From assembly GCF_901000735.1 (NCBI RefSeq), contig NC_081547.1, positions 22,010,838 through 22,074,837 on the forward strand: DNA of 64,000 nt, given 5' to 3'. The position numbers and the translations under genes are program-made. Positions 12,100 to 23,014 of the stretch are shown piece after piece. The notes below the pieces were generated by a model. The model was not told where the DNA came from, did no database searches, and was given only the letters and a program-made list of their open reading frames with translations. Positions within the stretch are counted from its first letter, which is position 1; the number at the start of each line of letters is the position of its first letter. Source of the stretch: Corylus avellana. Taxonomy: Eukaryota; Streptophyta; Magnoliopsida; Fagales; Betulaceae.

Positions 12100-12217
12100 G
12101 TTTTTTTGTTTTTTTTGACATATCCACACAAGGAAATGGGGAGATAAGGAGATTCGAACTAATAACCTCCGCTTCATGAGGCGTGTTTCACAGCCAATTA
12201 AACTACTCATTGGGGAC
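12100..12217 (-). mobile_element. tRNA-derived SINE, about 118 bp, flanked by target duplication
   Basis: Read on the minus strand the element starts near GTCCCCAATGAGTAG, has an A-box-like TAGTTTAATTGGC and a B-box-like AGTTCGAATCTCC, then TCTCCCCATTTCC, and ends ATGTCAAAAAAAAC with an A/C-rich tail. It is bracketed by GATGTCCAAT at 12090-12099 and 12218-12227, a 10-bp target duplication. Internal Pol III promoter boxes, small size and an A-rich 3' end identify a SINE of tRNA origin. A 3' fragment of the same family is at 22671-22703. Confidence 0.88.
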
Positions 12218-12227
12218 GATGTCCAAT

Positions 12228-12598
12228 ATGTCTAGTGCTTTGAAAATATGATTTTCCAAATCCTTCAAATGGTAAGCCGAAAGTGAATGGACTGTGCACC
12301 GCGTACATATCATCTCTAATCCTTTGCCCTCCTCCCTACTTAGGTTGCCCCCACACAACAAAACTTGGTTTCGCTCTTGAATCCACGTCAACTACAGTAA
12401 CGAAAACAAAAGGGTTTGTCAAATATATTGTAAATATTTTGTATAAAAAAATGAAAAAAAAAAAAAAAAAAAAAATTGTTTTTAAGTTGGTATTTTGTTT
12501 AAATAGTAAGAAAAAGTTATTCTCTTTCAAAAAAAAAAAAAAAAAGTAAGAAAAAGTTATTGATATGATATAAAAAATAAAAATGTTGAGGAGTTGGT

Positions 12599-12629
<31 letters not shown>

Positions 12630-12895
12630 TGAAACTTATGCAAGTCCATTGCCAAACAAGGCCTCAACTTGATGTAGTGGGTTTAATCTTACAACATTGA
12701 AATTGGAGTTCGTACAGCTGAGTTCTTTCTTTTGGAGCTGGATGTTGAATGTAGAGCATTCTTAGTGAGCTCATCAAACAAAAGCCAAATTTGAAAAGAA
12801 AAGTTCACTTTTCAAATTTGAAAAGCCACTTTAATAATGACTCAAATACTAAATTTTTAACTTTTTTTTCTACTTTAATTAAATATTATTTTTTA
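12228..12895. other. Intergenic with long A tracts
   Basis: Several runs of 15-25 A or T (12452-12475, 12529-12545, 12600-12630) may be tails of old retrotransposed sequences, but no body could be recognised. Nothing coding is seen. Confidence 0.6.
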
Positions 12896-13317
12896 GGGGA
12901 AACGTCACAAAGGCCCCATGAACTTCAACGCGTTTTTAGAATACCCCCCAAAGTTCAAAAACTCTCAATTTCAACCTTCGAACTTTTAATTTGATATAAT
13001 CTACCCCATACGTTATGTTTGGCATTAAACAAACGTTAACATGGATAAAATAACCTTTTTATACCCCTAAAACTTTTATAAAATTTCAAATTTACATTTA
13101 ATTTCACATTAAAAAATAAAAATAAAATTAAAAAACGAAAATTTGAGTGCATTTTGGTATTTTTCATAGCTTGTGTTAAGATTTTAACGCCAAATCCTAA
13201 CGGAAGGAGTAGATTGCATTAAATTATAAGTTCAAATGGTGAAATTTAGAGTTTTTAAACTTTGGATGGATTTTTTCAAAACATGTTGAAGTTCAGAGAA
13301 CTTTTGTGAAATTAACC
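12896..13317. mobile_element. MULE-like non-autonomous element, about 422 bp
   Basis: The left end is GGGGAAACGTCACAAAGGCC and the right end is its imperfect inverted partner finishing GTGAAATTAACC. The terminal repeats extend about 130 bp with about 75-80 percent match by eye (for example AACTTCAACGCGTTTT against AACTTCAACATGTTTT). Flanks are TATTTTTTA (12887-12895) and TACTTTTTA (13318-13326), a 9-bp duplication with one transition. The centre is AT-rich and lacks the GC core of the 3577 element. No coding capacity. Confidence 0.8.
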
Positions 13318-13659
13318 TACTTTTTATTAGTTTTAAACCAACCCACAACATTAGCATAAAGGGTAGTGTATAGCAAGAAAGTAAAAAATAAATACAAAAA
13401 AATTGTTTAACTTTAACTTTTTGACTTTTGGAATGTAGGAAGTGTGACAAAAGTTAAAAATAAAGTAAAGTATGGAGTTTGTTAAATGTGTGTTTTTATG
13501 AGGTTTGTTAAATTTGTAGGGAAAAACTAAATATAAGGAGCCTATTGTGATGCTTGTTGGCATATGGGTTCTAGCTTTTTTAGTTAGAGAGTGATATATT
13601 CTGTCTCTAGAAATTCATTCATAAAAAAATAAATTATCTTTTGAATAATATAATAAATT

Positions 13660-13818
13660 ATATTTTTATCTTACAATTATTTCATAATATTAATGCCACT
13701 TAAAAACAACACTTGAAATGCTTTTTTTTTTTTTTTTTTTTTAACAATGATCGATAAAAAGATTGGTTAAGATTAGTTAATCAACATTATGAAATAATTG
13801 TAAGATAAAAATGCAGTT
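13660..13818. repeat. Short inverted repeat (MITE-like)
   Basis: The arms TTTTTATCTTACAATTATTT (from about 13661) and its reverse complement (ending about 13813) pair over about 33 bp, around a spacer with a long T tract. This could be a degraded MITE; no target duplication was resolved. 13820-14220 holds a (TG)n tract at 13880-13898 and a T tract at 14010-14036, otherwise nothing. Confidence 0.5.
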
Positions 13819-14221
13819 TTGAATGCTACATTTCACACAAACATGAAACATCCTACAAAATTGATGTGATAAAGTCTAGTGTGTGTGTGTGTGTGTGTAT
13901 TAACAATAACCGGCTAAAGGGCTATTACACTTGACTACATTAGTTTGAGCTTCCCTAAATGTAGATATAGCAACCAAGTTAGTCGCTAGATACTCTATAG
14001 AATGAAGTGGTTTTTTTTTTTTTTTTTTTTTTTTTTACAAGTGTTATTTTTACTATCACGTTATTCAGTTGTATGAAAATTGTACATGAGTCTACTAAAT
14101 AGCATTACTCTAAATAGAATGATAATAGACAAGGTGAAGAGTGGGACTTGAACATTTGTTCAACAATAGAAGCCTTCAAGAAAGATGATTAACTAAGTTG
14201 GGTTAAATGGCTCCTTAAATC

Positions 14222-14945
14222 CTAATATAGTGAAAGAGAATAGCAACATAAACATTTGTATATAGTGAAAATCAATTTTAGCAGTTCAAGTACTTCTGTT
14301 TCTTGGCAACGAATGAAACTGAAAGTACTTAGTTTTTTAATGTGCATAACTTTGGCTTCTTCTTTTTTTTCCATTCTAACATGATTATAGGATAATGCTG
14401 AAACATGATTATACGATAATGCATCATTAGAATCAACTCCAAATTTGATCAAATATATGCAAGCACCTTGCGGATTTCTTAGAGCAACTAAACCCTTGAC
14501 GTACATTCTAGTTGATATATGTTCAGTTCATATATTAGATCACAAGAGTCCTATTCGAAGCCTAGTCCAAGAGTCCTTAACACCAATGTTAAGCAACAAC
14601 CATATATCAAATCGAATCTCTGTCTATTCTTCATCCCATATAATATTAGCCATGGCAATCGATTCATTCAACACGAAAATGACTTCCCCTTTAACATTAT
14701 CTGGATGTGGTGTTTTTAGGAATACCTCATCGCTCATGTCAAATGATAAAACAAATGTCTCCCGGTCATCAGCATATGCCAGCCAGGATGTGGTGTTTTC
14801 TTACGAAGTTTTGGTGTATGATGAGAGCATACCATGATTTGCATACGCACTTGAAATGCAAGAGAGAGACGACTGGAAGGCATAGCAGAATCTGCGTCAC
14901 CAAGTCTTCAGGCAATTTGTTGGGGGTAATGGGTATGTGTGTTGC
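14222..14945 (-). pseudogene. F-box protein pseudogene (F-box plus FBA-type domain)
   Basis: On the minus strand the start encodes a typical F-box (LPEDLVTQILLCLPVVSLL, then FKCVCKSWYALI, about 14930-14830), the part that binds SKP1 in SCF ubiquitin ligases. A stop follows shortly. Downstream, in other frames, come FBA-like segments: LSFDMSDEVFLKTPHPDN, VLNESIAMANIIWDEE, FDIWLLLNIGVKDSWTRL, then VKGLVALRNP. These are separated by in-frame stops (TAG after WDEE, TGA after GLL). The middle of a normal F-box/FBA protein of about 350-400 aa is missing. A short internal duplication (LSYNHVSALSYNHV) is present near the end. The family is clear; the gene is dead. Confidence 0.88.
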
Positions 14946-14999
14946 TGGGTTAGGGAAAGCAGAAATGATTCGCAGGGTTTTTAGTTTCGACTATAAAAG

Positions 15000-15726
15000 A
15001 GAGAGAGATTGAAGTTGAACATTTGCCCATTTGGGCTTGGGCTTGAACAATAAGCTTTAAGTTAATAGTTCAAAATGTGCTGGAATCGGGCCCAACCCAA
15101 TGTGCACATTAGGGCCTGTTGTTCTCTTGTTGTTTTGTCATTTGCGAAGGATATTACACTTATAAGAAGTTTGAAATTGTAAATGATCATCAATTACCTG
15201 CCTTTCTCTATGGACATTTCTATCTAATCCTTAAACTTGGACTTCCTTATTTGTTATTTCTCTAAATTATTTGAAGAGCACCTATTGCTTATTAGTGAGG
15301 GCATTTATTTAGAGATATATATTGAAAATTTGAAATCTAACTTTTTAAAAAAAAAAAAACAAAAAAAAAAATGGCTTTTGACTAGTTCTACTAACTCAAA
15401 TTTTGGCAGTGAGATGATAAGGGTTGTTAATCCATATTAGTCCATGCCAAAATTTTACCTCGTACGAGAAGAAAGTATGGATGGTGGAGTACTATAAACT
15501 TGGCGACGCCATAAGGCCATTATAATTTAACATAATTATCTGAGTCATTTAAACATTAGCATGTGTTAGCCTCCTCTCTTGGCCTGAATAACTTTATTTT
15601 GTACTTGAAATTTTCTCAATAATAATATGCATCTAGTACAGTTAGGCTTTTGGTGAATAATCGCTTGTTGATATGAATCAATTCCTTTTTGTTTTCGTTT
15701 TGTTTGTCCAAACCCAATTAAATACT
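15000..15726. other. Intergenic, no gene seen
   Basis: AT-rich sequence with two A tracts near 15345-15370. No coding, RNA or structured repeat could be supported. Confidence 0.65.
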
Positions 15727-17519
15727 GAGTAATGTTATAAGTCTTCCTAAAGTCCTTCTAGAAGCATCCCAAATGTGATGTGACTTTTAAAATCACAATA
15801 GATCAAAAATTAATAAATCACATCTCAAATTCGACAGGAATTTTAAAAGCCACATCACATTTGGGATGACTTTAGGAAGTGTAACGCCCCGGAAATTAAT
15901 TAACTTCACGATTCTTCTCCTAGCCTTATTCCACTTCGAACAAGACTCAGGAACCTCTACTCTTCAAAAAGAGATGATACTAAACAGCGGAAACAAAAAG
16001 ATTCTATAAACATAACCATTATAACCAGAGCATCTACCAAAGATCATCAAGTAGCTAAAATCACATTATACAAATCATCATCTTTACAAGGGATTCATAC
16101 TATACTTTAATATGCAAACATGTATAAAAGCTCTAAGTTTACAGCATAACTCAAAAGTACTAGTTACCATGAGCGTTCGCCTAAGCTTGCAATAAGTCCT
16201 CAAGCCTCTTCCGGGTCGAATCCTCCAAGATAACTGGATGCTTCGGGGTATCCTCCTCTGCTAAACTATCTATAACCGCATAGTTGTACTGTAACATCCC
16301 CAGCCCGTTAGGGTTAGGTTTGTTAATGATTTTCTTACTCGCAAAGGTCCATAAGGTTTATCAACTAAACAATACTAGTATAACAATGAATGCATGAAAG
16401 TCTAGAATATCATGTTTAAAAATAATAACTAAACTAAAATATTCTTGTTTAATAGAAATATGTCTTACAACGAGATAGATATCCTTATTAAAATAAATCT
16501 ATCAATTTCTGAAAGAAACTGTGCCAACGCACTTATTAACTTGACTAATATGAAATCATAAGAAATCCTAAATACGCCCGCCCCCATTCCGGCCTCCTAG
16601 TGCAGCCTGGTCACCACCTGAAACAAGAAATAAAAACTGATGAGCCCAAAGGGGGCCCAGTAAGTGAAATCCACAGCCATGAGCAGTTTTACTCCTTGTC
16701 CCGTTTTGAAAAATGGAACTCATAACTACATATGTTCCCAGTATATTTTTAAAGAAAACAGAAAGCAAATAAAATATATTTTCATCAATAAAATTTATGA
16801 TAGTCTTTATCTCATACTAGGGCCCATGTATACTGTTACCCCCATATACTAGGGTTGCGCGGTCCTTGCGACCTGGGATGAGATACTGTGGCCGCAGCCC
16901 CGTCCCCTGGCCAGCCGATTAACTCTGGGTGCACTCAGCATGGCAAAATAAAACTATGATGGAACCACCTTCTGGCAGAGCCTCCTTCAGCGGTTGCGCC
17001 TCCATCCTTAGCATCGGTACCGAGCTTTTCTCTTGTTTCTCTTGGGCCAAAAATACACTCCTCCCTACATGTGCCCTCATTTTATAACACTCTTTTCTCA
17101 TTTCTTGTACTTCTCTTGGGCAACATGTAGGAGGGTTTATGATTATTGTCTCAAAATTCTCTTTATAAACATCACTATTTTCACAATATTTCTTTTTTTC
17201 TCAAACTTGTCATGCATGTAGCAAAATTTCATAATATAAACAAAATAATCATTTGCAATTGGAAACAAAATTGCATAAATAGCATGACATGATAATTTTT
17301 ATGGAAGGGATAATAAATTCACTTACCTCTTGACTGCAGTAAAATTTTCCTCTGACTGCTAACTAATCTCCTGAAGGAAATACAGACACATTACTACCCT
17401 CATACGCGTCACAACAAAACGTTCTACTACTATTATGAGTTGGCTTGCTCTAATCAATTGAGAATGAACTTACTTAGGTATTTAGGTATATTTTCTCATA
17501 AAATTTTCAAAATTTATTT

Positions 17520-17780
17520 TATTTAGTAATACTCCTTTATATATATATACTTTAAGTTCTTCCATACTATATATATATACACACACTGCTCACTACCCCA
17601 TCTATATGTATAGATGAACAACTTGAATACCATATATATATATATATACGTCCGTCAGCATGCTATGTATATATATATATATATATATAACTTTACCATG
17701 CGTGTATATAATATACCTCTGTCAGAACTATATATATGAACAACTTGAATATATATATGTATTGATATATTTTAAAGTAC

Positions 17781-17814
<34 letters not shown>

Positions 17815-17900
17815 GTACTTTAAAATATATCAATATGTACATCTGATGGTTCAATATATTTATAATGATTCAATATATATATATATATATTTCATACATA
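17520..17900. repeat. AT microsatellite cluster with a long perfect hairpin
   Basis: Several (TA)n tracts alternate with short unique pieces. At 17758-17838 the arms GTATTGATATATTTTAAAGT and their complement flank AGTACTAC(TA)nGTAGTACT, giving an almost perfect palindrome of about 80 bp. It may extrude as a cruciform or derive from a MITE. Confidence 0.85.
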
Positions 17901-18280
17901 ACCATGGCTGTCAGTGAGAGTCTACGGCTAGAGTGGAAAAGAAGAAAAAATATTAATTGGAGAACTTGTTAAAACAACAATTAAGAGGGCTGGTTTTTAA
18001 AACTGTGAGTTTGGCATATTGTCATAACTTTGATTTCTCTAAGGACAAGTAGGTGTGAGATATGCAATGGAATCACGTATAGAGTAAAAATCAACCCCCC
18101 CTGCCCCACTACAAGTCAACACGGTAACCAAGGCTACAATGAACAATGACTTTCACTCCACTTGCTTTTGAATGAGTATATGTAATACTAAGAAGAAAAG
18201 TTGTGAGTCCAAGGTCATACCTGCAGAGCTGACACTCACGTTGAGGAGGAAATTGCACCTAGACTTGGTGTGCGTGGATT

Positions 18281-18306
18281 ACTGAGAGAGAGAGAGAGAG
18301 AGAGAC
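18281..18306. repeat. (GA)n microsatellite
   Basis: About 12 GA units, directly visible, inside the 15880-20380 element. Confidence 0.9.
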
Positions 18307-19090
18307 GTAGTACTAGGGTATAAATAAGGTTGGCAAGGAGAAAAGATGCGCTTAGACTTTAGGGTTTTCAAAATTTTTTTTTTTATTTTTTTTATTTATT
18401 TTTGTTTTTTGTTGACGCCTAGGGCTCCACATATATATTATTACTATTATTTATATTTTACTCTTTTATTTTATTTACTTATTATTATTATGTATTATTA
18501 TTATATATTTTTAATTCGTCCATTCTCATTGTTAACCTAAGCCAACCCTTTTTTTTAAAATATCTACGAGTCAACTAAAAATACTCTAAAGGGACTTAGG
18601 ATTGTCACATGTACATATGGAGAAAAAGGAAAAATAATACAAGGGTAAGTCTGATGACTTAGTGAGTATAAATGTACATGATGTACCCATCATTAAATGG
18701 TAAATTCAGTTATTTATAAAGCACATGCAACATTATGACAGTTTACATGGATGTGATAGAAATATAATATATGCATATACTCATGAGTAACAGTAATAGT
18801 TCAACTGTATGGTCTACCCGAGATATTACCCATTCTCAGCAAGGTTAGTGCTGTCCCGAGGGACCTGTAGTACAACACTGGTGGCTCGAATATTGCACGC
18901 TACCTTACATAACATTAGTGGCACGACCGAGTTTGACCTCGGGTGGCCCACACCACTAATGATATCCGTTCTATAGTAACTATCCATTAGGGAATGGTTG
19001 TGCCTTGGTCACGAAACCATTGGATCCAAAGCCCAGACACACACATTTGACCATAAAGTTAACCTGTATAGTAAGCCAATGACCGTTATC

Positions 19091-19190
19091 NNNNNNNNNN
19101 NNNNNNNNNNNNNNNNNNNNNNNNNNNNNNNNNNNNNNNNNNNNNNNNNNNNNNNNNNNNNNNNNNNNNNNNNNNNNNNNNNNNNNNNNN
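19091..19190. other. Assembly gap (100 N)
   Basis: Exactly 100 N, length unknown, inside the retroelement-like insertion. Confidence 0.99.
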
Positions 19191-20031
19191 TTTTTTGCAT
19201 ACATAGTTTTACAAGCCTCATTGTTATCTTGTTAATCAACACACGTTTTCACAAAAGAGAGTTCACAGTAATTCCAAAATGTATTTCATGAGAGTTGCAA
19301 AGTATGCATGTTTGATATATATAAAATAGACGTGCAATGCAGGAAAAGAAACAACAAACATCCATGTGAGTTTGTACTCACTTGGGTCGTAAGGTTCCTC
19401 CGTAAAATTTTCTTGAGGCTCCATAGCCTTGAATACTGAGAAAAGACCTATCATTAGTTCTAAATCCAACTAAAACAAACGTAGAACATGAAAACAGAGG
19501 TTATCGGATGACTGGCCAAAGTGGTGTTCCCTAGAATGCTTCTGACCATACGTTCGGGTTCGTAGCAATACGTCCACCCAGAAGGTTCAAGTAGAACCTC
19601 ATTTGGTTCATTCATCCTCCTATCCTCCCAAATCGATTTCTAAGGCTACCAAAAGAATATCTAGGACCTCCTATCTCAAGAAAAAGTCTCCATGCAATAG
19701 AAAACACAATGGAACTAAGCCCACCTCTAAACAAGATCAATGGTATAACATGTCTAAAGTTTCAAACCAACGTCTAAACAACTCTAGAAAGCATTAAAAG
19801 AACATAACGACCTAGAAAGAAAAGTTTAGCGCAAATGGTTACCTCCTAAAAGCAACCTTCAAGAAAACACCTCTCATTTTCCACAAAACACACAATCTCA
19901 CAAGAGCACACTTACAAAACACTTACACAGGGGTATCAGAGAGACTGGGGACGAGAATGGGTGTGAGAAACCTTGAGGGTAGGGGGTATTTATAGCAGAG
20001 GGCACTACCAACTTCTCTGAAAAGTAACGGA

Positions 20032-20255
20032 CGTCTGGTACTATAGGGGCGTACGTCCAGTACTATTTACCCAGTGATCCAAAGACTGTAACGTACGTCC
20101 AAGTATTAACCAAGGACTATTCCAAAAGTAGCGTACGTCTGTGTGGTCCCTAGCGTATGTCCGTGTACTATTGGTAGAGTACGGTGTACTATTAACAGCG
20201 TACGTACGGTGGTCCCCCCGTGTACATCCTCTACTACAGACGAGAGTGTACGTCC
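20032..20255. repeat. Degenerate array of the motif CGTACGTCC with spacer 'GTACTATT'
   Basis: Variants of CGTACGTCC or CGTACGTC recur about ten times (near 20050, 20092, 20133, 20152, 20200, 20248) with ACTATT/CTATT pieces between them. The array lies upstream of the minus-strand TATA-like box at 19990, where an LTR enhancer would sit. The regulatory role is inference. Confidence 0.6.
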
Positions 20256-20402
20256 GGTCCAAAAGTCCAAATCCCCAAAATGCCCTTCTAGTTGTCCCTA
20301 ATGACCCAAAGTCTAAATTAACCCTCTAACTAAGCTACCTAAGCTTAGTTAATGATTTGGGCCACTATGGGAGGACTCTAGGAAGACTTATCGCATTACT
20401 CT

Positions 20403-20915
20403 TAAATACCACATTCAAATAACTAGGAAGTTGGATAAATATTAATATAAAAGAAAATTCCTTCTATCTAGATATGTTGTAAAACTAACTTTTACAATCT
20501 CCAATCAAATTTTGACAGATAAGTTAAAAACACTAAATGAAATACAACATATCTTTAAACAAGATCAATTGATCCACAAAACTTTTTCATTTTTTTTTTC
20601 CCATTCATTCTAACTTTATCCCTAAACAAAATCAATTGGTTTTTTCTTTTTACTGATGTGTCAACTTTATATTGAAGGTTGTAAAAGTATCATTTTGCAC
20701 TACATCTGGAATGAAGTTATTATCAAAATATAATACTAATTCATTTGTGTGAAATTAGTATGTTTCCTAATTCCTGGTGTGCTACTCAAAACAAAACCAT
20801 GTACAACAAATTTCGTGTTCCCAAATATGTTTTTATTTTTGTAAAAATAAAATAAAAAGATCAACCACATAATTCGAAGAAGATAATTTAATTACATAGA
20901 GGTTTCAAGATATAT
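20403..20915. other. Intergenic, no gene seen
   Basis: AT-rich sequence without recognisable genes or repeats. Confidence 0.6.
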
Positions 20916-20924
20916 AAATAATTA

Positions 20925-21352
20925 GGAAAAATGTATAATAAGTCCTTGAGTCAACCCTCCAAAATTTAAAACTCTCTGAGTTTTTTTTTTTTTTTTTTCT
21001 CTCTCTCGAAAATTTACTCTCTAGGTCAATTGAAATGACAATAAAATCATTACCATCAAAAAAATTTAACAGCCGTTAAGGCCACTCAAAACACACCATT
21101 TTACCTAATTAAAATACTAATTTTTTGTTAATTTAATTTTAAAAATTAAATATAAAAATAAAAATAAAAAATTGAAGGGTGGCTAGGGGTGGCAGCGCCA
21201 CCCCCCAACCCCTATGCGGCCACCCCACAGGTGGAGGGGTGGCCTGCAAAATTTTTTAAAAATTTTTGACGGCATAGATTTTATTGTCATTTCAATTGAC
21301 ATAGGGAGTAAATTTTGGAGGGTTGACTCGGGGATTTATTATACATTTTCCC
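20925..21352. mobile_element. MULE-like non-autonomous element, 428 bp, perfect 9-bp target duplication
   Basis: The left end is GGAAAAATGTATAATAAG and the right end is its inverted partner, finishing TACATTTTCCC. The flanks AAATAATTA (20916-20924 and 21353-21361) match in all nine bases. The outer 60-70 bp of the inverted repeat pair well. The interior is a shortened relative of the 3577 element: GGCCACTCAAAAC, then ATTAAAATACTAATTTTT, then a GC core GGGTGGCTAGGGGTGGCAGC. It has lost most of the core and part of one arm. No coding capacity. Confidence 0.92.
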
Positions 21353-21361
21353 AAATAATTA

Positions 21362-22813
21362 ACATTATCATCTATATGAAGGCAAGAAATTTCACTCAAT
21401 TGCTATTACCATTATTACAAACAAAGTTTTTTTGTTTTTTTATCTTCCACTCATCTTTTGTTCATCTACATAAGAGATTGATAAATCTACCATTAAATAT
21501 GTGAGACCACATGTATGTCCCATAAATTCAATGGTAAATTTACAAAAAAAAATATGAATAAAAGATAAATGTGTAACACATCTCATTACTCCATCATCAA
21601 CCCACCGACCACAATCACTCTTACCAAAACTCATCTTCATTTGCTAGGCGTCATATGCGAGCTAGTGGGCATTGCAATTAAGGCGGGTCACCATAAACTC
21701 CTCAAATAGGATCTCCGCATTAAAAGCCACATAAGATATAAAATACTTTATTCAAATGCCCCCTAAAAAAAGAAAAAAAAAGATAAAACCCTAAAAAATT
21801 ATGTTTTAATTAATGATGGCAACATCTTAGTTGGTCAAACATGTTATGAATTTATTATTACTATTTCTTTTTCAAGAGATACAAACATAAAAAAAAATAA
21901 AAAAATAAAATAAAAATGTAACTAAAAAAAATGATAGAATTAATTAATATCACTAATGCATCTAGGTGGAGCAATTTCAAGCCACTTGAGCTTTTGAATT
22001 CCTATTTGTTCGGGTCCCACAATGTCTTAATTAAAATTAGATCTTCATTCACCAACTTCCACCTATTTCTTATTCCTTTCTTTTAGCTTCGAAGAGAGAA
22101 GGGGTTGAGCTTTTGACCAAACACAAATATCTTCTCTCATTTTCCAAAATTTCTTAGTAGCATGAGAAGAAGGATTTAGCTAACTAAGTACTATCTTAAT
22201 TGTCCATATTTAATTTTACAAAGGGTCTATATTTAATTTTATTTTTCTCTCTCTTTCTCATGAAAAACGTAAAATTAAATATAGACAATAAAAAAAACTT
22301 CAACATAGATGCTGGAGTTTTCTTTACATCAATATTTATAAAAGATATGTCTCGATTATGTGATAATTAAGCAAAGATTTAATTAATCCAAGAGTGCAAA
22401 ATCAATTAAGGATTTTTTTTTTTTTTTTATGCTTTTAGTTTGTTGTTTGTTTGCGAGAAAATGTACACGGGAAAAGAAATTTGGTTGAAATTTGAATATG
22501 GGGTTTCTCTGTTGTGAAATATGAGTAATTATTGAGCTGATAATTAGCCCATAATTCTAATGCATATAGATAGAGATTATGAAAAAATCAAAAAAGCATA
22601 GAATTCAATTCATATGGTTAAACATCCACTTCTGTCATCCTAAAATGTATACCTACAGGCATTTAATAAATTTTTTTTTTTGACATATCCGCATAAGAGA
22701 GGGACATGTTAATGATGTAATGTATTAATGTAATTTAATTCCTTCATTAATTACACACATGTAGAAGTGTGTATAGGTGACAAACAATTATTATGTGCAC
22801 AGTGCACAAACAT
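21362..22813. other. Intergenic, AT-rich, one SINE fragment
   Basis: No gene is seen. The only recognisable item is the SINE 3' fragment at 22671-22703 (T tract followed by GACATATCCGCATAAGAG, matching the tail of the 12100-12217 SINE). Confidence 0.6.
22671..22703 (-). mobile_element. 3' fragment of the same SINE family
   Basis: On the minus strand TCTCTTATGCGGATATGTCA followed by an A tract matches the 3' end of the SINE at 12100-12217. The rest of the element is missing. Confidence 0.65.
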
Positions 22814-23014
22814 AGAAGGTAGAGACGTCAAATGTCTCATAGGTTTATCTCCTTTCCTTTAATTTGCATCTTTCAATAACATAAACAACTTCACAATTGA
22901 TCCTACAGGAAATTATGGTTTTCTCTCTAGGCTACTAGAGTAGAAGGGAACGTTTTTCCAGACTTTGATCTGTGAAGGAAATCTGAGCAACGCTTGCTGA
23001 TCCTACAGGAAATT

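Larger units (their letters stand above)
15880..20380 (-). mobile_element. Non-coding retroelement-like insertion (solo LTR or LARD-like)
   Basis: The insertion is bounded by a 5-bp duplication GGAAG (15875-15879 and 20381-20385). Read on the minus strand it starts TAGAGTCCTCCC and ends CGGGGCGTTACA, an end common in plant LTRs. A 5-bp duplication and a CA end suggest an LTR retroelement; the TA start would be a mutated TG. A TATA-like CTATAAATACC lies at 19987-19996 on the minus strand. No polyprotein is present. TGTAACATCCCC at 16293 is a second possible terminus, so a further nested element may lie between 16.3 and about 19.4 kb. A 100-N gap (19091-19190) is inside. Confidence 0.6.
15727..20402. 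mobile_element. MITE split by a 4.5-kb insertion
   Basis: The left part (15727-15879) begins GAGTAATGTTATAAGTCTTC and folds on itself: CATCCCAAATGTGATGTG near 15766 pairs with CACATCACATTTGGGATG near 15850. The last 17 bp of the right terminus, ACTTATCGCATTACTC, are found at 20386-20402, after the inserted element. Rejoined, the MITE is about 170 bp with inverted termini. Its flanks are TTAAATACT on the left and TTAAATACC on the right, an 8-9 bp target duplication compatible with hAT or Mutator. The match of the two separated ends is what defines the insertion. Confidence 0.82.

Noticed and set aside
19931..19945. GGGTATCAGAGAG, resembling an LTR primer-binding site
   Set aside because: It matches only part of TGGTATCAGAGC, and lies on the strand opposite to the inferred element orientation, not next to an LTR end.
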